From an uncultured Prevotellaceae bacterium (GTDB lineage Bacteria > Bacteroidota > Bacteroidia > Bacteroidales > UBA932), in contig OMVB01000138.1 in NCBI GenBank assembly GCA_900314395.1, positions 1 through 63,172 of the forward strand: DNA of 63,172 nt, given 5' to 3'. Positions 16,950 through 25,760 of this stretch are shown piece by piece. Position 1 is the first letter of the stretch. Every line of letters starts with the position of its first letter. The position numbers and the translations under genes are program-made. Below the pieces are notes generated by a model that worked only from the letters and a program-made list of their open reading frames with translations, had not been told where the DNA came from and ran no database searches.

Positions 16950-17882
16950 CTTTCTGTCGAAAGCCTTGACAATCTTGCCCACCAGCGGATGCCGCACAAT
17001 ATCGTCGCTGCTGAAGAAAATAGTCGTTATCCCCTTGATCTCCTTTAGCATTCCGATGCCCTTGAGAAGCCCGGAATCCTCTTTGTTGGGAAGGTCCACC
17101 TGGCTGGCATCGCCGGTAACGATGAATTTTGCATCCGGACCCATACGCGTCAGGAACATTTTCAGCTGGCCGATGTTGGTGTTCTGCGCCTCGTCCAGAA
17201 TAACGCAGGCGCGGTCCAGTGTGCGGCCCCTCATGTACGCCAGAGGCGCAATCTGGATGGTTCCGTCACTCATGAACTCCTGCAGGCGCTTGCTTGGAAT
17301 CATATCTCCCAGGGCGTCGTACAGCGGCTGAAGGTACGGATCCAGCTTGTCCTTGAGGTCTCCCGGCAGGAAGCCCAGCCTTTCCCCGGCCTCGACTGCA
17401 GGGCGGGTCAGTATGATACGCTTGATTTCCCTGTTCTTGAGCGCCCTGACGGCCAGGGCTATTGCAATGTAAGTCTTTCCTGTTCCGGCGGGACCCACGG
17501 CAAAGATAAGGTCGCTCTCGAAATAAGCCTTGACCATCTCCTGCTGCGTTTTATTGCGGGCCCTGATAGGCTTTCCGTCAGTCCCGTGGACAATGATGGC
17601 GTCCCCGCTAAGGCGGAATATCTCTGCCGAAGTCTCTCCGTCAAACAGGCTCTCAATATCGTAGACGGTAAGGTTGAGCTTGCGCTTGCGAAGCTCCAGC
17701 AGCTCAGAGAAGCGGATGTTGAACTCCTCTATCTGGCTGGACCTTCCCTCCAGGATAAGCTCGTGCCCGCGGGCTACTACCTTGAGCCCCGGGAAATAAG
17801 TGCAGAACTCTTCAAGAAGCTTGTTCCCGATGCCGAATACCGCTACCGGATCAATTCCTTCCAAAGTGATTTTGTGCTTCAT
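16929..17882 (-). CDS. phoH: PhoH family ATPase
   Basis: A 317-residue PhoH-like protein. An N-terminal KH-like/RNA-binding region is followed by the P-loop NTPase with Walker A VGPAGTGKTYIA, ILTRPAVEAGERLGFLPGD, and Walker B with CVILDEAQNTN. PhoH proteins are ATP-dependent and linked to RNA metabolism and phosphate stress, though the exact role is uncertain. Only 4 bp separate it from the CapA-like gene, so the two probably form one transcript. Its stop lies inside the terminator hairpin. Confidence 0.9.
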   Translation of the reverse strand: MKHKITLEGIDPVAVFGIGNKLLEEFCTYFPGLKVVARGHELILEGRSSQIEEFNIRFSELLELRKRKLNLTVYDIESLFDGETSAEIFRLSGDAIIVHGTDGKPIRARNKTQQEMVKAYFESDLIFAVGPAGTGKTYIAIALAVRALKNREIKRIILTRPAVEAGERLGFLPGDLKDKLDPYLQPLYDALGDMIPSKRLQEFMSDGTIQIAPLAYMRGRTLDRACVILDEAQNTNIGQLKMFLTRMGPDAKFIVTGDASQVDLPNKEDSGLLKGIGMLKEIKGITTIFFSSDDIVRHPLVGKIVKAFDRKKKDDVQ

Positions 17883-17886
17883 ATTA

Positions 17887-19029
17887 TTAGTTTTTATCTA
17901 TCCCTGTTTTATTTTTGACCCTTTCCAGTGTGGATATCATGTTGTCATAGTCGGCTGCCCTGATCCATCGATCCCTCTGTCCGGTGCGGTCTTTAACCAG
18001 CACCGTTTTATAATTGTCGATAAGCATCCCCGGCAGGGTGCACCACATGAAGTCAAGCCTGATGCCGTGGAAGCTGATCTGCCCCAGGAAATCGCGGACA
18101 AGGGTAACTGTTGCAGCAAGCTCCAGCCTGGTGTTGATGGCGCTCATGTTGGACACCGCATTGCCCAGGGAGTACACTACCGGCACCCTTCTTCCGTCCG
18201 ATGTCTTCATGATGCAGGTGTCCTGGACGACATGTGGGTGTGAGCCGATTATAATGTCCGCCCCGCTTTCTGCCAGCCAGCGGGCGTACTTTTCCTGTGC
18301 GGAATTATGTTTAAGGGAATACTCTTCTCCCCAGTGGGGAAGGGCGATGATGAAGTCCGCCTTGCTGCGGCGGGCCCTCTGGAAAAGCTCCTCCGTGTCT
18401 TCCTTTTTCATGAGCCGGACACTTGCCCCGGAATCCTCCGGGGGCAGGCCGTAATTCATTCCATAGGTGAAATTTATAAGAGCAATCCTTACTCCTTTTG
18501 CGTTGATAATCAGTGGGTTAATCGTGCTGTCTGCTACGTCCTTGAAAGACGCCCCGGTAAACTTGACGCCCTCCATCCCGGCGTATTTCTTAAGCGTCTT
18601 TTCCAGCCCGGCAACTCCTTTGTCCATCACGTGGTTGTTTGCCGTAAGGAAGACATCGGTCCCAAGACCGGCAATGTAGTCTGCGTAATCGTCCGGGGTA
18701 GAAAAGGCGGGGTAGCCGGTGTAAGGTTTTCCGCCAAGGGGGAACTCCATGTTGGCGATGGCTATGTCTGCTCCGGAAAGCATCGGCTTAAGATCCTCCA
18801 AAAAAGGGGAGTAATCCCTGCCAAGCTGGGCGGAATGCATCATTACGTCCCCTATGACAACGATTCTAATGCTGTCCCTGGGTATCTTTGGGGGAATCAT
18901 CTGAACCATTTTCCGGAACCAGGATTTGACGTGCAGGGTATCCTGCGCGCATGCTGCGGAAGGCTTCAGAAGCAGCCCTCCGGCCAAAATCAGAAGAACA
19001 ATTAATATCCTGGCCCTGTCTTTGCTCAT
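17887..19029 (-). CDS. CapA family metallophosphatase-like protein, exported
   Basis: A 380-residue protein with a signal peptide (ILIVLLILAGGLLLKPSAACAQ). The PGA_cap fold follows, with IRIVVIGDVMMHSAQ, ADIAIANMEFPLGGKPYTGYP, LTANNHVMDKGVAGL, LPHWGEEYSLKHN and IIIGSHPHVVQ. These carry the Asp/His/Asn metal ligands of calcineurin-type phosphoesterases. CapA proteins act in poly-gamma-glutamate or capsule export; here no other pgs/cap genes are near, so the substrate is unknown. The start at ATG 19029 is preferred to the TTG at 19041, which overlaps the predicted promoter. Confidence 0.8.
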   Translation of the reverse strand: MSKDRARILIVLLILAGGLLLKPSAACAQDTLHVKSWFRKMVQMIPPKIPRDSIRIVVIGDVMMHSAQLGRDYSPFLEDLKPMLSGADIAIANMEFPLGGKPYTGYPAFSTPDDYADYIAGLGTDVFLTANNHVMDKGVAGLEKTLKKYAGMEGVKFTGASFKDVADSTINPLIINAKGVRIALINFTYGMNYGLPPEDSGASVRLMKKEDTEELFQRARRSKADFIIALPHWGEEYSLKHNSAQEKYARWLAESGADIIIGSHPHVVQDTCIMKTSDGRRVPVVYSLGNAVSNMSAINTRLELAATVTLVRDFLGQISFHGIRLDFMWCTLPGMLIDNYKTVLVKDRTGQRDRWIRAADYDNMISTLERVKNKTGIDKN

Positions 19030-19038
19030 ATCACTCTC

Positions 19039-19070
19039 CAAAGTTAAATAATTTTTTATTAATTTTGCAA
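19039..19070 (-). promoter_or_regulatory. promoter for the CapA-phoH operon
   Basis: On the minus strand TTG (19070-19068), 21 bp, then TAACTTTG (19046-19039). The start codon lies only 9 bp beyond the -7 element, so the mRNA would be nearly leaderless if this promoter is real. Confidence 0.5.
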
Positions 19071-19098
19071 GTTGAGGTATAGTATGATATTGACAGTT

Positions 19099-19611
19099 AT
19101 GAAAAAGGTAATACTGCTTCTTGTCCTGGCCGGCACCGTGATGCTCACGGGCTGTGACGCATTCCGCTCCCTTGCCGGTAAACCGACGTCTTCAGAGATT
19201 ACGGTCAAAAGGGCTTACATAGATTCCCTTAACAACGCCCATCAGGCCAGGATTGATTCGCTTCGCCGTGTAGAGAAGGCACTGGCAGATTCCCTTGCAG
19301 TGCTGGACTCGCTTAAGCAGAACGGCGGAACCATCCTGAATCCTTCCGCCATGGGAGGTCTGTTCACTACCAGACTGGATTACCGTTATTACGTGGTCAT
19401 AGGCGCATTTACACAAAGGTCTTACGCAGAAAGACTGCTGGTAAAGGCCCGTGACGCCGGTTATATAGCAACGCTTATCAGCTTCAGGAACGGCTTCAAT
19501 GCAGTGGGCCTGTCGCAGACAGACCACCTGGAGAAAGCTTACGCCGCCCTCCGCAAGATAGAGCAGGAGCCCTTCTGCCCCAAGGATGTATGGATTCTTG
19601 TAAATGAGTAA
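19099..19611 (+). CDS. SPOR-domain lipoprotein
   Basis: A 170-residue protein with a lipoprotein signal (VILLLVLAGTVMLTGC; lipobox LTGC). A short coiled-coil-like segment follows (RIDSLRRVEKALADSLAVLDSL), then a C-terminal SPOR domain (YYVVIGAFTQRSYAERLLVK...DVWILVNE). SPOR domains bind denuded peptidoglycan strands, so the protein probably sits at the division site or cell wall. The M28-like gene follows 2 bp downstream. The ATG at 19099 gives the best signal peptide; in-frame starts at 19072 and 19087 are possible. Confidence 0.75.
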   Translation: MKKVILLLVLAGTVMLTGCDAFRSLAGKPTSSEITVKRAYIDSLNNAHQARIDSLRRVEKALADSLAVLDSLKQNGGTILNPSAMGGLFTTRLDYRYYVVIGAFTQRSYAERLLVKARDAGYIATLISFRNGFNAVGLSQTDHLEKAYAALRKIEQEPFCPKDVWILVNE

Positions 19612-19613
19612 AA

Positions 19614-20966
19614 ATGAAGTATTTATATAAAATCATAGCGGTTTCTGTAACACTCCTGGGCCTGGCCGTGGCAGCATCGGCCCAGTTCAATATGGGCTAT
19701 ACGGAACTGTATGACAGCGAAACCACCGCCGCCCTCAAATCTCATGTAGCCATGTTTACGACTTATGACATGGAGGGCAGGAAGGCCGGCTCTGAGGGAG
19801 AAAAAGCCACCGCGGCCTATGTATATGAGACTCTCAAGAATTACGGGGTGGAGATGCTTACTCCCAAGGAGGGAGAAATCTTCGGTGTGGCGCGTCCCGG
19901 GCAGGATACCCTTACCTCCCGCAATGTTTACGGCTTTGTCCAGGGTTATGACAAAAACTTGTCCAAGAGATATATCGTAATAGGTGCCCGCATGGACAAC
20001 CTGGGTGCAGATTCCGTGGTTGTGAATTCAGAGAAACTGCGCAGGGTTTACCAGGGCGCAAACGGCAATGCGTCGGGCCTTTCGGTGATGCTGGAGTTGT
20101 CCAGGATGGTTGCAGCAAACGCCTTCCTGTTCCGCCGGTCGGTGATTTTCATCGGCTTTGGCGCTTCTGAAGAATCTTACGCAGGGGCCTGGTACTTCCT
20201 TAACAGGGCCTTTGCCGATGCCGGCAGCATCGACGCAATGGTCAATCTGGACATGATCGGACTCAATTCGTCTGATTTCCAGGCTTATACGGCCTCCAAT
20301 GAAGATATGAACAAGATACTGGCGCTGGCACAGGAGCAGCTTCAGCCGGTACTTCCTAAGGTTACTGCGGCAGAGGCTTATCCGTCGGACCACAGGGCTT
20401 TCTATTCCGCGGAGATACCTTCCGTGGCATTCTCTACGGGCAAGTATGCAGAGCATGACACAGACCGCGACGTGGTTTCAATCCTGGACTTTACGTCCAT
20501 GGAAAGGGAACTGGAATACCTGTTCAACTTCTCCCAGACGCTTGCAAACGTAGAGGTAGCGCCCGCTTTCAAGGCATCATCGGCAAAAAATAAGGTGGCC
20601 GATGTCATCTATGCATGGTACGACTGCGACAAGAAGCCCACTTTCCTTGGCAGGGCAGACCCCCGTTTCTTCCTTGACAAGTGGGTTTACCAGTATTTGA
20701 AATACCCGGACGAGGCAGTGAAAAAAGGCATCCAGGGCCGTGTAAGTGTGGAATTCGTGATAGACAAGGACGGATCGGTCATTGACGTTGAGATTACAAA
20801 GGGTGCGGACCCGCTTCTGAATGCAGAGGCCGTCAGGGTAGTATCGGCATCACCTAAATGGAAGCCTGCAAAGGTGAAAGGCGTAACGGTGCGCTCATCG
20901 ATATCGATACCGATAGAGTTCAAACTTGAAAAGAGAGGAAAAAACAGTTTCGGAATAAAAAAATAA
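19614..20966 (+). CDS. M28-like peptidase domain fused to a TonB C-terminal domain, probably inactive as a peptidase
   Basis: A 450-residue exported protein (signal to VAASAQ). Residues 30-330 match the M28 aminopeptidase fold: YVYETLKNYGVEML, RYIVIGARMDNLG, GANGNASGLSVMLELS, MVNLDMIGLNSSD, YPSDHRAFYSAEIPSVAFSTG. The last ~90 residues are a TonB C-terminal domain (GIQGRVSVEFVIDKDGSVIDVEI). The first metal ligand, usually His in GAHxDHLG, is Arg (GARMDNLG). The bridging Asp of GANDNASG is Gly (GANGNASG). Loss of two zinc ligands suggests a pseudo-peptidase kept for binding. leuS follows after 9 bp. Confidence 0.75.
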   Translation: MKYLYKIIAVSVTLLGLAVAASAQFNMGYTELYDSETTAALKSHVAMFTTYDMEGRKAGSEGEKATAAYVYETLKNYGVEMLTPKEGEIFGVARPGQDTLTSRNVYGFVQGYDKNLSKRYIVIGARMDNLGADSVVVNSEKLRRVYQGANGNASGLSVMLELSRMVAANAFLFRRSVIFIGFGASEESYAGAWYFLNRAFADAGSIDAMVNLDMIGLNSSDFQAYTASNEDMNKILALAQEQLQPVLPKVTAAEAYPSDHRAFYSAEIPSVAFSTGKYAEHDTDRDVVSILDFTSMERELEYLFNFSQTLANVEVAPAFKASSAKNKVADVIYAWYDCDKKPTFLGRADPRFFLDKWVYQYLKYPDEAVKKGIQGRVSVEFVIDKDGSVIDVEITKGADPLLNAEAVRVVSASPKWKPAKVKGVTVRSSISIPIEFKLEKRGKNSFGIKK

Positions 20967-20975
20967 CAAGATAAA

Positions 20976-23741
20976 ATGGAATACAACTTCAGAGAAATTG
21001 AGAAGAGGTGGCAGGCCTGGTGGGCCCAGAACAAGGTTTTCAAGACAAAGGAGGAGCCCGGAAAGCCCAAGTACTATGTGCTGGACATGTTCCCTTATCC
21101 TTCAGGAGCCGGACTTCATGTGGGACATCCTCTGGGCTATATCGCCAGTGATATTGTTTCAAGGTACAAGAGGCTGAAGGGCTTCAATGTGCTGCATCCG
21201 ATGGGATACGATGCTTTTGGCCTTCCTGCAGAGCAGTATGCTATCCAGACCGGCCAGCATCCGGAGATAACCACTACCCAGAATGTAGCCCGTTACCGCA
21301 GCCAGTTGGATAAAATAGGCTTCTCTTATGACTGGGACCGCGAATTCCGCACCTGTGATCCGGATTATTACAAGTGGACCCAGTGGGCCTTCCTGAAGAT
21401 GTTCGACAGTTTCTATTGCACCAAGTGCGGCAAGGCGATGCCCATCTCCGAATTGGTTGCTCATTTTGAGAAACATGGCACCCGCGGCTGCTATGCTGCC
21501 CATGGGGAGGAAATGGAATTCTCTGCCGATGACTGGAATTCCTGGTCCGATGCCCGCAAGAGCAAGGTCCTGATGAATTACCGTATCGCTTATCAGGGAG
21601 AGACCGCCGTGAACTGGTGTCCCAAGCTGGGTACTGTGTTGGCCAACGACGAGGTCAAGGACGGCCTTTCCGTAAGAGGCGGCTTCCCGGTGGAGCAGAA
21701 GAAGATGACTCAGTGGCAGCTTCGCGTTTCCGCTTACGCAGAGCGTCTTCTGGACAGCCTGGAGACTCTTGACTGGACAGATTCCCTCAAGGAGATGCAG
21801 CGCAACTGGATTGGCCGCTCAAGCGGTACGGAGGTTGTTTTCAAGGTTGTATCCGGGGACAAAGAGAAAGACATTACCATCTTTACCACCCGTGTCGATA
21901 CTATCTTCGGTGTAACATTCATGGTTCTTGCTCCTGAGAGCGACCTTGCCCTGGAACTCACCACTCCGGAGCATAAAGCAGAGGTGGACGAATACATCGC
22001 CTATGTAAAAAAGAAGACGGAGAGGGAGAGGATTGCGGAAACCAAATCCGTAACAGGCGTATTCTCAGGTGCTTATGGAATCAATCCTCTTACCGGGGAA
22101 AAGGTTCCCGTATGGATATCGGAGTATGTGCTGGCCGGCTACGGTACTGGTGCCATTATGGCAGTTCCCGCCCATGACAGCAGGGATTACGCTTTTGCAA
22201 AGAAGTTCGGCCTGCCGATAGTTCCTATTATCGAGGGCTGTGACGTGTCTGAGCAGAGCTTCGATGCCAAGGAAGGCAAGATGTGCAATTCCGGTTTCCT
22301 GAACGGGATGGATGTAAAAGAGGCCATCGAAGCTGCCAAGGACTATGTAGAGTCCAAGGGACTTGGCCGCAGGAAGGTCAATTACAGGCTCAGGGATGCC
22401 ATTTTCTCCCGTCAGCGTTACTGGGGAGAGCCGTTCCCCGTTTGCTTTGACGAAGGTATTGCGGTGCCGCTTCCGGAGTCTGCACTTCCGCTTGAACTCC
22501 CGGAGATAACGGAGTTCAAGCCTACGGAAGACGGCCAGCCTCCGCTCGCCCGTGCAAAGGATTGGACCTGGGAGGGTAAACCTCTGGAAACCAGCACTAT
22601 GCCCGGCTTCGCAGGCTCAAGCGCATACTACCTAAGGTACATGGACCCTCACAATGACAAGGCTCTCGTAAGCCGCGAGGCAGACGAATACTGGCGCAAT
22701 GTAGACCTTTATATCGGCGGTACGGAGCATGCCACCGGCCATTTGATTTACTCCCGTTTCTGGAACAAGTTCCTTTATGACCTTGGTTATGTATGCGAGG
22801 ACGAGCCTTTCAAGAAGCTGGTCAACCAGGGAATGATTCAGGGCCGTTCAAACTTCGTTTACCGTGTGGTAGGCACCAACAAGTTCGTTTCGCTTGGCCT
22901 CAAGGACAACTACCAGACACAGGAAATCCATGTGGACATCAATATCGTCCGCAATGATAAACTTGACCTGGATGCGTTCAGGGCTTGGCGGCCGGAGTTC
23001 AAAGACGCCGAATTCATCCTTGAAAACGGAGAATATGTCTGCGGCTGGGCGGTTGAGAAGATGAGCAAGAGTATGTTCAACGTGGTGAATCCGGACGATA
23101 TCTGCGAGAATTACGGCGCCGATACCCTGCGCTTGTATGAGATGTTCCTTGGCCCTCTTGAGCAGAGCAAGCCATGGGATACCAAGGGAATCGACGGTGT
23201 ACACCGCTTCCTGCGCAAGTTCTGGAGGCTTTTCCACGACGGTGACAACATGATTGTCACTGATGAAAAGGCCGCCCCGGAGGAGCTCAAGGTGCTCCAT
23301 AAACTCATCGGCAAGGAAGAATCGGACATCAATGAATTCTCATTCAATACAACGATCAGCGCATTCATGATAGCTGTCAACGAGCTGTCGGATCTGGGCT
23401 GCCATAAGAAGGAGATTCTTGAGCCGATGGTTGTGATGCTGAGCCCGTTCGCACCTCATATTGCCGAGCAGCTCTGGCACGACCTTGGCCACGAGGACAC
23501 TGTCACTTATGCGTCTTTCCCTGAATTTGTCAAGGAGTACACGGTAGAAAACAATGCCACATATGCCGTTTCCTTCAACGGAAAGACCAGGTTTACTGTA
23601 GACCTTGCCAAGTCTATGACTCCGGCCCAGGTGGAGGCTCATGTAAGGGCCCTTCCCCAGACGGAGAAATATGTTGCCGGCCAGAACATCTTCAAAGTGA
23701 TTGTAGTGCCCGGCAAGATTGTTAACATCGTAGTAAAATAA
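20976..23741 (+). CDS. leuS: leucyl-tRNA synthetase
   Basis: A 921-residue class I synthetase that charges tRNA-Leu. The HIGH-type motif [12 protein letters not shown], the [16 protein letters not shown] signature, the editing CP1 domain ([38 protein letters not shown]) and the KMSKS loop ([16 protein letters not shown]) are all intact. An insertion near residues 620-680 (the [17 protein letters not shown] part) is a feature I associate with Bacteroidota LeuRS. Full length; no sign of decay. Confidence 0.97.
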   Translation: MEYNFREIEKRWQAWWAQNKVFKTKEEPGKPKYYVLDMFPYPSGAGLHVGHPLGYIASDIVSRYKRLKGFNVLHPMGYDAFGLPAEQYAIQTGQHPEITTTQNVARYRSQLDKIGFSYDWDREFRTCDPDYYKWTQWAFLKMFDSFYCTKCGKAMPISELVAHFEKHGTRGCYAAHGEEMEFSADDWNSWSDARKSKVLMNYRIAYQGETAVNWCPKLGTVLANDEVKDGLSVRGGFPVEQKKMTQWQLRVSAYAERLLDSLETLDWTDSLKEMQRNWIGRSSGTEVVFKVVSGDKEKDITIFTTRVDTIFGVTFMVLAPESDLALELTTPEHKAEVDEYIAYVKKKTERERIAETKSVTGVFSGAYGINPLTGEKVPVWISEYVLAGYGTGAIMAVPAHDSRDYAFAKKFGLPIVPIIEGCDVSEQSFDAKEGKMCNSGFLNGMDVKEAIEAAKDYVESKGLGRRKVNYRLRDAIFSRQRYWGEPFPVCFDEGIAVPLPESALPLELPEITEFKPTEDGQPPLARAKDWTWEGKPLETSTMPGFAGSSAYYLRYMDPHNDKALVSREADEYWRNVDLYIGGTEHATGHLIYSRFWNKFLYDLGYVCEDEPFKKLVNQGMIQGRSNFVYRVVGTNKFVSLGLKDNYQTQEIHVDINIVRNDKLDLDAFRAWRPEFKDAEFILENGEYVCGWAVEKMSKSMFNVVNPDDICENYGADTLRLYEMFLGPLEQSKPWDTKGIDGVHRFLRKFWRLFHDGDNMIVTDEKAAPEELKVLHKLIGKEESDINEFSFNTTISAFMIAVNELSDLGCHKKEILEPMVVMLSPFAPHIAEQLWHDLGHEDTVTYASFPEFVKEYTVENNATYAVSFNGKTRFTVDLAKSMTPAQVEAHVRALPQTEKYVAGQNIFKVIVVPGKIVNIVVK

Positions 23742-23772
23742 TAACACATAACACATTGAAACTAATCAACTT

Positions 23773-24693
23773 ATGAGTAAAAAGCAAAGTAAGTTCACAC
23801 TTTTCCTGGACTATGTCTGGATGACTGTCGGCTGCGTTATTTTCGCTATCGCCTGGGAGGCTTTCCTTATATCCAATCATATAGCGAGCGGTGGCCTGGC
23901 AGGTATCTGTACTGTTATTAACTTCAGTACGGGAATCCCTGTTTCCTTCTCTTACATAGTCCTTAATGTCCTTTTGCTTGGAATTGGTTTCCTGGTGCTG
24001 GGCAAGGGTTTCGGGTTCAAGACAATATATTGTATTGCACTTACGACGGTGCTCTTTGACGTATTGCCAAGAACGCCTTTTATCGCGAACCTTGAGACCA
24101 ATCCTCTGCTCGACGACAAAGTGCTGAATCCTATCATCGGCGGTCTTATCGAGGCTATCGGTATAAGCTTCATTTTCAAACGTGGGGGAAGTACCGGTGG
24201 AACCGATGTCATCGCGCTGATACTCAATAAGTTCTGGCCTGTATCCCCGGGTAAGGTTTATATGTGTCTGGACGTGTTCATCATCGCTTCCGTATTGCTT
24301 GTTCCGGGAATGGGAATAAAGGATATGGTTTACGGTTACATAGCGATGTTGTCCTTTACCCTGTTCCTGGATTTCCTGCTACTCGGAAGCAAGGCCACCG
24401 TCCAGGTGCTGGTTTTCTCCAAGAAGTACAAGGAGATTGCAGATGAGATGACTATAAACCTTAGCAGGGGAGTCACCGCGTTGCAGGCTGTGGGCTGGTA
24501 TTCCCAGCAGGAGAGCAAGGTGCTTCTTATCATGGTACGCAAAACCCAGCTTTCCATGATTACCAGGGCTATCAAAGATATTGATCCGGGCGCTTTTGTG
24601 AGCGTTTCTTCTGCCAGTGCTGTTTACGGGCAGGGATTCGACGAGATGCGTACCGGCATTGACAGAAAAAAGAAACAGCAAGAAAATAAATGA
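23773..24693 (+). CDS. YitT family membrane protein (first of a tandem pair)
   Basis: A 306-residue protein with about five hydrophobic helices (DUF161/YitT), the GGSTGGTDVIALILNKF motif and a cytosolic C-terminal DUF2179 domain (LSRGVTALQAVGWYSQQESKVLLIMVRK). The family is widespread and of unknown function; a transport role is often suggested. The last codon overlaps the ATG of a paralogue (ATGA), so the two are co-translated and may form a heteromer. It starts 31 bp after leuS. Confidence 0.85.
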   Translation: MSKKQSKFTLFLDYVWMTVGCVIFAIAWEAFLISNHIASGGLAGICTVINFSTGIPVSFSYIVLNVLLLGIGFLVLGKGFGFKTIYCIALTTVLFDVLPRTPFIANLETNPLLDDKVLNPIIGGLIEAIGISFIFKRGGSTGGTDVIALILNKFWPVSPGKVYMCLDVFIIASVLLVPGMGIKDMVYGYIAMLSFTLFLDFLLLGSKATVQVLVFSKKYKEIADEMTINLSRGVTALQAVGWYSQQESKVLLIMVRKTQLSMITRAIKDIDPGAFVSVSSASAVYGQGFDEMRTGIDRKKKQQENK

Positions 24694-25631
24694 GCAATCC
24701 TTTTCAGAAGAGCATCTTCAGGCTTATCAAGGAGTACTTCCTTGTAGCCGTCGGCATCACCATCTATGTATTGGGATGGGTGGTATTTCTTATTCCTAAC
24801 AACCTGGTGGGCGGCGGCGTCACCGGTATAGGTACCATTATCCAGTATGCCACCGGCTTCAATGTCGGTTATACCTTCTTTATAATCAACGGTATACTGC
24901 TGATAATCGCGTTCTTTGTCATGGGCTCCAGTTTCGGAGGCAAGACCATCATGGCTATTATACTGGCATCCATAGGCCTCAGGGTTCTTCCGGAAATGGT
25001 GCCCGATACCATCATCCAGGCCATTGCGCTTGACAATGGCAAGCTGATGTGCACCCTGATTGGTGCCATCATGGCGGGTTTGGGTATCGGCATTGCGATG
25101 TCGCAGGGCGGAAGCACCGGCGGCACGGATATCATCGCCCTCATTGTAAGCAAATACAGGAATGTGTCACCCGGAAGGATGATCCTGGTGATCGATGTCG
25201 TCATAATTGCTTCTTCTTTCTTTGTCCCTTCTTATACTGCCGATGGTGAACTGGTCGGCTGGGCGGACAAGTTTACCGGCGTTATCTATGGTTTGCTGCT
25301 GGTTATTGTCTGTGGAAACGTGATAGATATTTACCTGTCAGGTACAAAACAGTCTGTCCAGGTGTTCATCCTGTCGCACAAGTATGAAGAGATTGCGGAT
25401 TGCATTACCACCAATCTTCACCGCGGGGTCACTGTTCTCCCGGCCAAGGGCTGGTATACCAAGGAGGACAGCCATGTGCTTATGGTGATAAGCCGCAAGA
25501 GCGACCTTAACATCATGCTCCGTTACATAAAAGCAATCGATCCCAATGCATTTTTGTCGGTTGCCAGCACAACGGGAGTCTACGGCCGGGGCTTCGATGC
25601 CATAAAATCAAAGCCAAAAAGTGTTGCTTGA
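24690..25631 (+). CDS. YitT family membrane protein (second of a tandem pair)
   Basis: A 313-residue paralogue of the preceding gene with the same order: helices, GGSTGGTDIIALIVSKYRN, and the DUF2179 tail (LHRGVTVLPAKGWYTKEDSHVLMVISRK). The two share the motif layout but differ throughout, so the duplication looks old. The overlap with the upstream stop suggests translational coupling. A hairpin at 25676-25716 probably ends the transcript. Confidence 0.85.
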   Translation: MSNPFQKSIFRLIKEYFLVAVGITIYVLGWVVFLIPNNLVGGGVTGIGTIIQYATGFNVGYTFFIINGILLIIAFFVMGSSFGGKTIMAIILASIGLRVLPEMVPDTIIQAIALDNGKLMCTLIGAIMAGLGIGIAMSQGGSTGGTDIIALIVSKYRNVSPGRMILVIDVVIIASSFFVPSYTADGELVGWADKFTGVIYGLLLVIVCGNVIDIYLSGTKQSVQVFILSHKYEEIADCITTNLHRGVTVLPAKGWYTKEDSHVLMVISRKSDLNIMLRYIKAIDPNAFLSVASTTGVYGRGFDAIKSKPKSVA

Positions 25632-25639
25632 TTTGACGA

Positions 25640-25677
25640 ATATTAAAATTCGTAAAAAAAATATTAAAATTTGTAAA
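25640..25677 (+). repeat. 21-bp-period direct repeat upstream of the AraC-type regulator
   Basis: ATATTAAAATTCGTAAA (25640-25656) and ATATTAAAATTTGTAAA (25661-25677) differ at one base, and their starts are 21 bp apart, about two helical turns. Such spacing suits two protein subunits on one DNA face. Which protein binds is unknown. Confidence 0.5.
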
Positions 25678-25716
25678 TACCTGCATGTCAAAATGACCAT
25701 TGCAGGTATTCTTTTA
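25676..25716 (+). terminator. hairpin terminator after the yitT pair
   Basis: AATACCTGCA (25676-25685) pairs perfectly with TGCAGGTATT (25701-25710), with an inner TGTCA/TGAC pairing, followed by CTTTTATT. It overlaps the second direct repeat at 25661-25677. Confidence 0.6.
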
Positions 25717-25760
25717 TTAAGTTTGCATATCGTTCCGACAGAAAGCGGACGTCTGCAAAT

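Noticed and set aside
20976-23741. The unusual insertion in leuS as sign of a mobile intein or repeat
   Set aside because: No splicing motifs or palindromes are seen; it looks like a lineage-typical LeuRS insertion.
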